Assembly: GCA_002308815.1 (NCBI GenBank)
Contig: DBVX01000006.1
Location: 7,488 to 16,543, forward strand
From: Bacteroidales bacterium UBA1253
GTDB lineage: Bacteria > Bacteroidota > Bacteroidia > Bacteroidales > Paludibacteraceae
DNA length: 9,056 bases
Direction of reading: 5' to 3'
The notes under the pieces are model-generated. The model made no database searches and was not told where the DNA came from. It was given only the letters and a program-made list of their open reading frames with translations. The position numbers and the translations under genes were made by a program. Within the stretch, counting starts at the first letter, position 1. Every line of letters begins with the position of its first letter. This document shows, piece by piece, positions 1 to 6,308 of this stretch.

Positions 1-30
1 GGGTCGTAGGTTCAAGCCCTACAGAGACCA
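1..30 (+). tRNA. 3' end of a tRNA gene (partial, possibly tRNA-Lys)
   Basis: Positions 6-10 (GTAGG) and 18-22 (CCTAC) form a perfect 5-bp T stem around the classic T loop TTCAAGC at 11-17. Positions 23-29 (AGAGACC) are the 3' strand of the acceptor stem and A30 is the discriminator base. Bases 31-33 read CAA, so CCA is not encoded and must be added by tRNA nucleotidyltransferase, which is common in Bacteroidota. The 5-nt stretch before the T stem, GGGTC, would be a class I variable loop. The anticodon lies outside the window. The variable loop and T arm resemble bacterial tRNA-Lys, but that identity is only a guess. Confidence 0.85.
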
Positions 31-49
31 CAAAACAATCCATTAATAA

Positions 50-83
50 ACAGGGAGTTGTGTTGTTAGACGCAATTCCTTGT
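50..83 (+). terminator. RNA hairpin after the tRNA, probable terminator or processing signal
   Basis: Positions 50-64 pair with 69-83 over 15 consecutive base pairs closed by the 4-nt loop GTTA. Four of the pairs (53-80, 57-76, 61-72, 64-69) are G-U pairs that form only in RNA transcribed from the + strand; the minus-strand RNA would have A-C mismatches there. The hairpin begins about 20 nt after the tRNA end and is followed by a T-rich but interrupted tract at 83-93. It is most likely the end of the tRNA transcript. The poor U run makes classical intrinsic termination uncertain. Confidence 0.5.
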
Positions 84-111
84 GTGTTTTGTTCCATTTG
101 AGCAGAGAATT

Positions 112-140
112 TCAAAATTACCCATTAATGGGTATTTTGA
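112..140. promoter_or_regulatory. Near-perfect inverted repeat upstream of the regulator promoter (candidate operator)
   Basis: The core at 119-134 is a perfect 16-bp palindrome containing ACCCATTAATGGGT. If T119 is left unpaired, outer arms TCAAAAT (112-118) and ATTTTGA (134-140) also match exactly, so 29 nt form an inverted repeat with one extra base. The core centre, 126.5, lies 54.5 nt upstream of the last base of the -7 box. That is about -61 from the expected transcription start, the usual place for a class I activator site. It could instead be a weak bidirectional terminator, since the arms end in A and T runs, but the stem has few G-C pairs. Confidence 0.5.
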
Positions 141-149
141 TGAATAGCG

Positions 150-181
150 TTTGCTAGCATACGTTTTGTAAATTACCTTTG
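150..181 (+). promoter_or_regulatory. Bacteroides-type promoter of the hemerythrin-LuxR regulator gene
   Basis: The -33 element TTTG is at 150-153 and the -7 element TACCTTTG, a full match to TAnnTTTG, is at 174-181. The spacing is 20 nt, in the middle of the 19-21 range for the primary sigma factor of Bacteroidota. Transcription is expected to start near 188, which gives a leader of only about 18 nt before the ATG at 206. Confidence 0.75.
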
Positions 182-192
182 CCCCGTGAAAC

Positions 193-198
193 AGGAGG
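193..198 (+). promoter_or_regulatory. Strong Shine-Dalgarno sequence AGGAGG that sets the start at 206
   Basis: A perfect AGGAGG lies 7 nt before the ATG at 206. This decides the start against the in-frame TTG at 179, which falls inside the -7 promoter element. Such a strong site is unusual in Bacteroidota, where most genes have A-rich leaders with no such motif, as do the other genes in this window. Confidence 0.75.
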
Positions 199-205
199 AA
201 AAACT

Positions 206-1138
206 ATGTACAGAGCATCGGACCAGATGGCTGCTTTAATGGCATCGGAACCGCAGGCACTTCAGATTATAGCCCGTTTTAGTATCCCGTTGGGCGTTGG
301 AAATCAGACTATCGAAGAGGTCTGCAAGGATCACGGGGTGGATGTCAATACATTCCTGAATATAGTCAATTACCGTCTGTCCGGGCAGCATACTGTGGAC
401 TTGTCGACCATTGAACCGCACTGCCTTATCCGTTACCTGCGGAATGCCCACGACTATTTTCTCTCGTTCTTGCTTCCCCGCTTGCGCCTGAAGATTATTG
501 AGGCGATGAACTATTCCGGCTCCGACCCCAAGATAACGGTTCTCATCATTCAGGCTTTTGACCGCTATTACGAGCAGATTGCCGCCCACATGACTCACGA
601 GGACGGGCAGATTTTCCCCTATGTTGAGGCTCTCCTGCGCGGTGAGAGGAATGAGGAGGTGGATGTTACCGCTTTTGCCCGGCAGCACCATTCCGAAGAC
701 GATCAGAATGCGGCGCAAAAACTCTCTGAGGTCAAGTCGCTGATAATCCGCTATTACCCGTCTTCCGAGGAGAGCAATCTCCTTTATTCCGCCCTGTACG
801 ACCTGTTTGTTACCGAGCGCGATTTCGCCACCCACTGCGATGTGGAGGATGCCATTCTCTTTCCCCTTATCAGTCAGATGGAAAAGAAACCTGTGACGTA
901 TGTCGCCAGACCGCCGATGCATACTCCCACAGATGTGCTGTCCAACCGTGAGAAGGAGGTTCTTATCGGTGTGGTCAAAGGTTTGCAGAACAAGGAGATT
1001 GCCGACAGGCTCTTCCTTTCCGTGCATACGGTCATAACGCATCGAAAGAACATATCCCGCAAGTTAGGAATCCATTCTCCATCCGGTCTTACGGTCTATG
1101 CCATCGCCAACCATCTGGTGGATATATCCAATCTCTGA
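206..1138 (+). CDS. Hemerythrin/RIC-like di-iron domain fused to a LuxR-type HTH: one-component transcriptional regulator
   Basis: This 310-residue protein is predicted to be cytoplasmic, with no signal peptide or membrane segment. Residues 5-55 resemble the ScdA_N domain of YtfE/RIC iron-sulfur repair proteins, but the usual Cys-Cys pair (YCCGG) is replaced by PLGVG. Residues 72-225 form a four-helix hemerythrin-like domain with a complete set of candidate iron ligands: H82, H128-x3-E132, H161 or H162, and H210-x3-E214. The order and spacing closely follow YtfE (H84, H129, E133, H160, H204, E208). Residues 244-300 are a canonical LuxR/GerE helix-turn-helix beginning LSNREKEVL, with GLQNKEIADRL and the recognition helix SVHTVITHRKNISRKLGI. 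Established knowledge: RIC di-iron domains respond to NO and oxidants, and LuxR domains bind DNA. Inference: the protein senses O2, NO or iron and regulates transcription directly. Its targets are unknown. It has its own promoter and ends 5 nt from the convergent operon. Confidence 0.9.
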   Translation: MYRASDQMAALMASEPQALQIIARFSIPLGVGNQTIEEVCKDHGVDVNTFLNIVNYRLSGQHTVDLSTIEPHCLIRYLRNAHDYFLSFLLPRLRLKIIEAMNYSGSDPKITVLIIQAFDRYYEQIAAHMTHEDGQIFPYVEALLRGERNEEVDVTAFARQHHSEDDQNAAQKLSEVKSLIIRYYPSSEESNLLYSALYDLFVTERDFATHCDVEDAILFPLISQMEKKPVTYVARPPMHTPTDVLSNREKEVLIGVVKGLQNKEIADRLFLSVHTVITHRKNISRKLGIHSPSGLTVYAIANHLVDISNL

Positions 1139-1143
1139 TTGTG

Positions 1144-3357
1144 TTACGAGTAGGCGTGCATTCCGCCGAGAATGAAGTTCACACCGAAATAGGTGAACAG
1201 AACCGTTAAGAATGCCATCACCATATAGAGGTGGAAGTTTTTTGGGCGTGCGAAGAAAGGCAGGCTTGATGTATGCAAAGGCGCGGCATAGACAAGCATC
1301 GTAATCAATGCCCATACCTCTTTCGGATCCCAACCCCAGTAACGCCCCCACGATTGGTTAGCCCATACCGCACCGATAAATATCCCTATCGTCAGACAGA
1401 AGACGGCGGGGTAGAGTAGTAACTGCGAAATAACTTGCAGACGCTCTGCTGTTTCGTCCGATGCGGACTCTCCTTTTCGTCCGCTCCTCCACGACAGAAT
1501 AAGCCCGGCAACACCATTGAGCATTGTGAAGGCCAACAGACAGTACGCAATCATTATCACAGCCACATGCAACGTGAGCAAGGGCGATTGCAGCACGGGT
1601 ATCAGCAACGTAATCTGCGGGTTGGAAGAAGACATCATACTTACCATCAGCGTCATACCACAAATCAGATATCCGAAGGCAAGAATAAGGTCGTTAGTAC
1701 GTATTATCGACAGTATAAATGTAATCAACGCCGTCACCCAAGCGAGGAACTGCATCGTTTCAAAGCCGTTCGAAAGTGGTATATGTCCGCTCACCACCCA
1801 TCGCAAGCCCAAGGCAAATGTGAGCAGCAACCATAGTGCCGCCATCAAAACAGTCAAACCGTAATAAACGTATAGGTTGAGAGTCTTGCCGCGTGCGATG
1901 AGCATGATGCAAACAACGAAGAGTAACAACCCTATAGTTGCGCACGCCATAGCCAAAGGACGTGTGTAGCGGAACGAGTTGTACAATTGCTCTGCACGGA
2001 AACGTGTATCGGAGACAGCGTCCTGCGTCAAGTGCTGTTCCTGCCACGTGCGAATCTCTTTCAGTGTACGGTTAGCCTCTATATTGTGTCCTTCCATGAG
2101 GCATATCGCCACGTAGTTCATACCCCCAATGATGAATTGTCTGTCCTCTTTGGGTAAGTATGTAGGCGGTTGCTCCATAAGGCTCAGCCAGTCAATGCCT
2201 GCTGCCTCATCGCCCTCAGGGGAAGGAACACACCATATCCGAAGCAAACTGCCGGTGCTTACCATCGAGACAAGGCGGAACTTCTCATTAGCTGCCTGCG
2301 CATTGCGGTTGCCTGCGGCTAACAGACTGTCTAATTTGAATTGCCCGTGTCCCACGAAATCGTTCAGGCAGGCGTACTTGCCGGATATGCCCAAGGTATG
2401 ACGTATATCTTCACCCTTAATCTTAATCATCGGGCAACTCTTCCAGTCATCGTAGTAGAACAGCCACCCTGTCAGAACCTGCTCTGCGGTCAATCCTTTA
2501 TAAGACGGCTTGCCGTACAGTTTGGTGCAAAAATCGTTAGCCAACGTGGTGACTGGACATATACGGTTGTTGTAATACACGTACAGATTGCCGAAGGTCT
2601 CAGCCACTGGACGTTGCAGGGTAGGGGGCAAAGGTTCTTCAGTTTGTCTGCCATACGCATTGCCCGTCACAACGAACGCCAAGACAAGCACCTTGAGCAG
2701 CGGCGAGTGGAGCAACTGACGGAAACGCGAACCTTTCTGGAAGAAGAACAACAGCATACTGACGAGCAGCAGCACATAGCCTGCATACGTCACCCCTATC
2801 CCCCACGGGTCGTAACTGACCGAAAGGGTAGTTCCTCTACCGTCTGTGTCGTAGCGCGACTGGTAGAAACGATAGTGGTGAAATGTCAGAATATGGTTCA
2901 TTGACACCTGCCCGTTGAGCGTGTCTTGTCCTTCGGTCACTTGTGTGTCGCTTACATAATCCATCGTTGCGTGCGTACCTGCGTAGTATGCCAACTGAAA
3001 ATCGTTGAGCGAGGCTTTGACAGACGATTCCAATACCTGTTGCGGCTTACCGTCCAATCGCAGGTGAACTTCCCCGTTCTTGCCGAACAGGTGAGTAATC
3101 ATTGCGCCGCCGAGGATGATGACGAATGAGAGATGTAACAGGCAGGTAACTGCCTGCCTGTACATTCTGACGGTAAACAAATACCCTAATCCTGTCACTA
3201 CGGCTGCCGCCCAGAGGGCTATCGTCCATGGTGCCGTATAGAAATACCGTACGGCGAATGATGTGCCGTAAATCTTTTCCACAATGGAGGCTGCTATGAG
3301 CAGCAGGACGATGACTCCCATCAGGGAGAATGCCACAGGACGCAGGTATCTGTTCAT
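1144..3357 (-). CDS. ccsBA: Fused cytochrome c biogenesis protein ResB-CcsA (system II heme exporter/cytochrome c synthase)
   Basis: This 737-residue inner-membrane protein would export heme and attach it to CxxCH motifs in the periplasm. The ResB-like half has membrane segments near residues 9-26, 44-62, 72-90 and 188-206, with DPWGIGVTYAG before the fourth. A fifth segment near 218-234 leads into a periplasmic region at about 235-466. The CcsA half has the tryptophan-rich heme-handling motif at 670-684 (WGRYWGWDPKEVWAL). The four functional histidines of fused CcsBA are all identifiable: H75, H597, H695 and H734. The spacings from H597 to H695 to H734 (98 and 39) agree with the Helicobacter hepaticus protein as I recall it (761, 858, 897). 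The C-terminus GVNFILGGMHAYS is typical. At 737 residues it is shorter than many fused homologues of about 900-1100. It starts 4 nt after the di-heme gene stop, so translational coupling is likely, and that gene product is its obvious client. Confidence 0.92.
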   Translation of the reverse strand: MNRYLRPVAFSLMGVIVLLLIAASIVEKIYGTSFAVRYFYTAPWTIALWAAAVVTGLGYLFTVRMYRQAVTCLLHLSFVIILGGAMITHLFGKNGEVHLRLDGKPQQVLESSVKASLNDFQLAYYAGTHATMDYVSDTQVTEGQDTLNGQVSMNHILTFHHYRFYQSRYDTDGRGTTLSVSYDPWGIGVTYAGYVLLLVSMLLFFFQKGSRFRQLLHSPLLKVLVLAFVVTGNAYGRQTEEPLPPTLQRPVAETFGNLYVYYNNRICPVTTLANDFCTKLYGKPSYKGLTAEQVLTGWLFYYDDWKSCPMIKIKGEDIRHTLGISGKYACLNDFVGHGQFKLDSLLAAGNRNAQAANEKFRLVSMVSTGSLLRIWCVPSPEGDEAAGIDWLSLMEQPPTYLPKEDRQFIIGGMNYVAICLMEGHNIEANRTLKEIRTWQEQHLTQDAVSDTRFRAEQLYNSFRYTRPLAMACATIGLLLFVVCIMLIARGKTLNLYVYYGLTVLMAALWLLLTFALGLRWVVSGHIPLSNGFETMQFLAWVTALITFILSIIRTNDLILAFGYLICGMTLMVSMMSSSNPQITLLIPVLQSPLLTLHVAVIMIAYCLLAFTMLNGVAGLILSWRSGRKGESASDETAERLQVISQLLLYPAVFCLTIGIFIGAVWANQSWGRYWGWDPKEVWALITMLVYAAPLHTSSLPFFARPKNFHLYMVMAFLTVLFTYFGVNFILGGMHAYS

Positions 3358-3361
3358 AAGA

Positions 3362-5038
3362 TTAGATGGCGTTGATGAATGCTACGATGGCATCGCGGTC
3401 TTCTTTGCTCAAGTTGCGGAACTTGTCGGCGCACCAGTAAGCATCGCTCTCGGCGGAGTAGAAGTGCCACATGATGGCTTCCATTACGTCGCGAGCACGT
3501 GTGTCATGCATACGAGCCTGCGATGCGTCACCCGTTGCCAATTGGTGCAGACCGCGTCCCCACAGCGGAGTGGTACGGCACCAGCCCGTGCGGATATCTT
3601 TCTCCATGTGAAGCTTATGTTGCACCATATCTGTATAAGGCCAGATTTTCTGATTCTGATAACGGGGCAATTGGCTGTTTGCATTTGTGAAGAACAGGTT
3701 GGGATCCTGTATGTCATCCTGGCCGGTGGTCCACGACGGACGGTGGCAGGCCTCACAACCTACCTCCGCGAACACATCCCGACCGCGCTGTACCTTCTTG
3801 TCGTTCACGTTCCGCGCTGCCGGAACGGACATTCCGCGATGCCATACCATCATCTCTATAAACTCGTCATCCGTCATCTCCACGGGCAGCGTCTTCGAGG
3901 TCAGGTAGTTGTATATGTTGCTTTGCACATCGTCCGTAAACCATTCTTCGTGGGTTTTGTCCGGGTCAATCTTGGCTATATAGTCCGCAAAACCCGCCTG
4001 CACTTCAGGGTCGATAGATGCGCAAGTGGCATATACCTGACCGTTCAGGTCGAGGTAGTGGTAGCGGCGGTTGCTGCGCGTAACATTAGGTATGTTCCAT
4101 ATAGCGTTGGCTCCGGCACCATCTTGCAGCGGACCACGGCTCATAGCGTAGGTGAAACGTCTCACGTAGGGTGTGCCGTCACCTTGTACCTTGTTGCTGT
4201 AGTAACTCTTCCACTGACCGCCCTCGAAGTATGCCGTGTTCAGTTTAGCACCTGCTTGTTCCTCTTTAGCCCACTGAGCCTTAATCGAGTCTTCGGGAAT
4301 AGCATCCAACAGACCTGTGCCGTAGATGCCGATGGTGTTCTCCAAGCGCACTTCCCACGTGCCGTTAGCCATCACGTCGTAGTCTTTCAGTCCCAATGCC
4401 TGAACGGCTTCCGCAAACTCGGGACGAGCCGAATAGACAGCCTCTTTGTCCATTGTTACGACCGGATATACCAGTTCGTAAGTCTCCCCGTCAGGAAAAC
4501 GGTTGCCCCATTGGTCGGTGGCTTTTTCCCAATGAACGTATATATAGTTCTCGTCCAAGGGTGCTTTGAACGGTTTGACACCGTACAGTTGCGGCATACC
4601 TGCCAACCATGTCACGTAGGCTTCCGTCTCGGGGTTATATACTACCAACAGCGTGCCGTTACCGATACGCGAGGTGCTGTAGGTGCCTTCGGGAACCGCT
4701 GTGCCGTGCGAGTAATTGGGGTGGCAGTGCTGACACGACGAACGTACATACACCGGTCCCAGACCGCTCCGTGTACCCGTCGGATTGGCGGTGAAAGGAC
4801 GCTCTGTCAACTGGTCGCCTCGGTCAAACTGACCCGTCATACCGCTTCGTTCCACGGATGGGGTAGGCTGGTCGAAGCAGTTCATTGTTGCTAAGGGGGT
4901 CGTTCCCAACTTGCCACCTGTGTAATACCATTCAGGCAATGAGGTCGGAGTATCCACAATCTCCTCGCTTTTCTCCTTGCACCCTGGCAACCACAAAATA
5001 GTAATGGCGGCTATACTGCTGATTATGATTTTCTTCAT
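3362..5038 (-). CDS. Di-heme oxidoreductase family (DUF1111/DHOR, 'thiol oxidoreductase') lipoprotein
   Basis: The protein has 558 residues. Residues 1-20 are a lipoprotein signal ending in the lipobox LPGC, with lipidated Cys20 followed by the charged tail KEKSEE. Two c-type heme motifs are visible: C102-Q-H-C105-H106, after GLGPVYVRSS, and C428-E-A-C431-H432, after GRDVFAEVG. The C-terminal block is diagnostic of the family: IWPYTDMVQHKLHM (465-478), WCRTTPLWGRGLHQL (486-500) and MHDTRARDVMEAIMWH (510-525). Established knowledge: this family is related to bacterial di-heme peroxidases and is often encoded beside imelysin genes in iron-regulated loci, although its reaction is not firmly known. 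Inference: a membrane-anchored electron-transfer or metal-redox enzyme working with the upstream imelysin. The mature protein needs covalent heme, which the following ccsBA gene can supply. Extra cysteines C54, C339, C487 and C536 have no assigned role. Confidence 0.92.
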   Translation of the reverse strand: MKKIIISSIAAITILWLPGCKEKSEEIVDTPTSLPEWYYTGGKLGTTPLATMNCFDQPTPSVERSGMTGQFDRGDQLTERPFTANPTGTRSGLGPVYVRSSCQHCHPNYSHGTAVPEGTYSTSRIGNGTLLVVYNPETEAYVTWLAGMPQLYGVKPFKAPLDENYIYVHWEKATDQWGNRFPDGETYELVYPVVTMDKEAVYSARPEFAEAVQALGLKDYDVMANGTWEVRLENTIGIYGTGLLDAIPEDSIKAQWAKEEQAGAKLNTAYFEGGQWKSYYSNKVQGDGTPYVRRFTYAMSRGPLQDGAGANAIWNIPNVTRSNRRYHYLDLNGQVYATCASIDPEVQAGFADYIAKIDPDKTHEEWFTDDVQSNIYNYLTSKTLPVEMTDDEFIEMMVWHRGMSVPAARNVNDKKVQRGRDVFAEVGCEACHRPSWTTGQDDIQDPNLFFTNANSQLPRYQNQKIWPYTDMVQHKLHMEKDIRTGWCRTTPLWGRGLHQLATGDASQARMHDTRARDVMEAIMWHFYSAESDAYWCADKFRNLSKEDRDAIVAFINAI

Positions 5039-5070
5039 AGTAGTATGGTTTTTGATTATTCTTCCTCTAT

Positions 5071-6270
5071 TTAGTAAGCCGTACCCGTCAGGGCTTTGTG
5101 TACGGCATTCAGTGCATTTACAAGGTCTGTTCCCACCACCGCAACGGCTTTCTGTGCCTCTGCTCTCTGTGCATTCTCATAGAAGGGCTCGGGAATAGCC
5201 TGAATCGCCTCATACGACTTGTCTATCGCATCGCGAAGACCTTCCGCCGCTTTCTTGTCCACTTGTGCAATGTATTCCATCAGATTGGCATCACCCTTTT
5301 GTGCGCCGTAGCAGGCGTAGTCAATTGACACAATGTTATCTTTGAAGTCTATAATGGAGTGAAGCGAATACGGCGACTCGATATAGTTGCGGTCCGCCTC
5401 GTTGTCGGCGGAAGCGAAGCAGGCGGTACCAATTTTGATGTTTCCCACCTCATTGGCTATATCAATGCAACCCGCAATCAGTTGGGCGGCGGCACTTTCA
5501 TACGTCACGAACGTCCGACCCTCGCCCGGTTCCGTCATATATCCGCCGAAACCGCTCGCCGAATATCGTTGTGCAGCACCATCCAAACCTGCCGACCTAA
5601 GCAACGCCTGCTTCTCCGAACGGATATTTGTCATACCGCGCCAGCAGACCTCCAATAGGATGGCTTGATTCCGCAAGTCATTGGCAACCACTGTCATGAA
5701 TGTCCATTGAGCAGTCGTGAAATCGTTAATCTTGTGCGCCTTGCCTTCTGTGAATAGCACATACTCAAGCGCGTGAAACCCTAAAAGACCATACTCTTCT
5801 TCGTCCAACGTAGCGTTTGTTTCCAATGCTTGCGCATATCTCTGCATCTCTTCCGCATTGACTATCACGTCATCAAAACTTGTCTTATCGAAAGGCCAGC
5901 TGTCAATATGCGGGTCTATACCCTCATAGTCTGCCGGTCCGTACAACCATGCCTCCGAACGCTCCCAGTACATACGCGACTCTGTCCAATGCTTGCAGGC
6001 CTCGCTGATCAGTTCGCTGTCCTCAGATGCCGGATTGCCCTTCGATGCGGCAAGAATCTTACTCATGTCTTCAGCCAATAGCATCGCTGCGTCAGCCATA
6101 CCCTCATACACGGGTATCACAGCATGATGTACGTAAGGGGTCATCACTTTCTGAAGAGCCTGTTCCTTCTTTGACATCTCTTCCACGTTGTTGTTCGAGT
6201 TGCTGTCTTTGCAACCCGTCATTGCCGCACCCGTCAGGGCGGCCAGCATGACAATCATTGCTTTTTTCAT
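5071..6270 (-). CDS. Imelysin family (peptidase M75-like, EfeO/IrpA-type) lipoprotein
   Basis: The protein has 399 residues. Residues 1-20 are a lipoprotein signal with lipobox MTGC (Cys20), followed by an Asn/Ser-rich linker. Family hallmarks are WTESRMYWERSEAWLYGPA (95-113), HIDSWPFD (121-128), the GxHxxE motif at 164-169 (G164, H166, E169), and in the second half ESPYSLHSIIDFKDNIVSID. Both helical bundles of the family seem present and the length is typical. Established knowledge: imelysins belong to iron-regulated envelope systems and the GxHxxE residues are thought to bind metal. Peptidase activity is doubtful for most members, so I would not call it a protease. It precedes the di-heme oxidoreductase gene by 32 nt. 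Inference: a metal-binding partner for that enzyme, placed on the periplasmic side or on the cell surface. Confidence 0.92.
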   Translation of the reverse strand: MKKAMIVMLAALTGAAMTGCKDSNSNNNVEEMSKKEQALQKVMTPYVHHAVIPVYEGMADAAMLLAEDMSKILAASKGNPASEDSELISEACKHWTESRMYWERSEAWLYGPADYEGIDPHIDSWPFDKTSFDDVIVNAEEMQRYAQALETNATLDEEEYGLLGFHALEYVLFTEGKAHKINDFTTAQWTFMTVVANDLRNQAILLEVCWRGMTNIRSEKQALLRSAGLDGAAQRYSASGFGGYMTEPGEGRTFVTYESAAAQLIAGCIDIANEVGNIKIGTACFASADNEADRNYIESPYSLHSIIDFKDNIVSIDYACYGAQKGDANLMEYIAQVDKKAAEGLRDAIDKSYEAIQAIPEPFYENAQRAEAQKAVAVVGTDLVNALNAVHKALTGTAY

Positions 6271-6308
6271 AGTCTTTGTTTTATTTTGAATGAGTTATCT
6301 GTTACTTA

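Noticed and set aside
179..205. TTG start at 179 giving a 319-residue regulator
   Set aside because: The TTG overlaps the -7 promoter element and precedes the expected transcription start; the ATG at 206 has a perfect Shine-Dalgarno.
236..1042. 268-codon open frame on the - strand opposite the regulator gene
   Set aside because: It is antisense to the hemerythrin-LuxR gene, whose motifs are unmistakable. The translated product shows no family features.
3284..4894. 536-codon open frame on the + strand opposite the di-heme oxidoreductase gene
   Set aside because: It lies antisense to a gene with clear CxxCH and DUF1111 motifs. Its translation has no recognisable domain, and no promoter or sensible start is seen. 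It is a by-product of codon bias in the real gene.
1144..5038. Nitrite reductase (Nrf) locus, because of cytochrome c biogenesis next to a cytochrome
   Set aside because: No NrfA or NrfH is present: the cytochrome has two ordinary CxxCH motifs and DUF1111 blocks, with no CxxCK motif.
5071..6270. Calling the imelysin protein an active M75 peptidase
   Set aside because: The GxHxxE motif is more consistently linked with metal binding, and most family members have no shown protease activity; the operon suggests a metal role.
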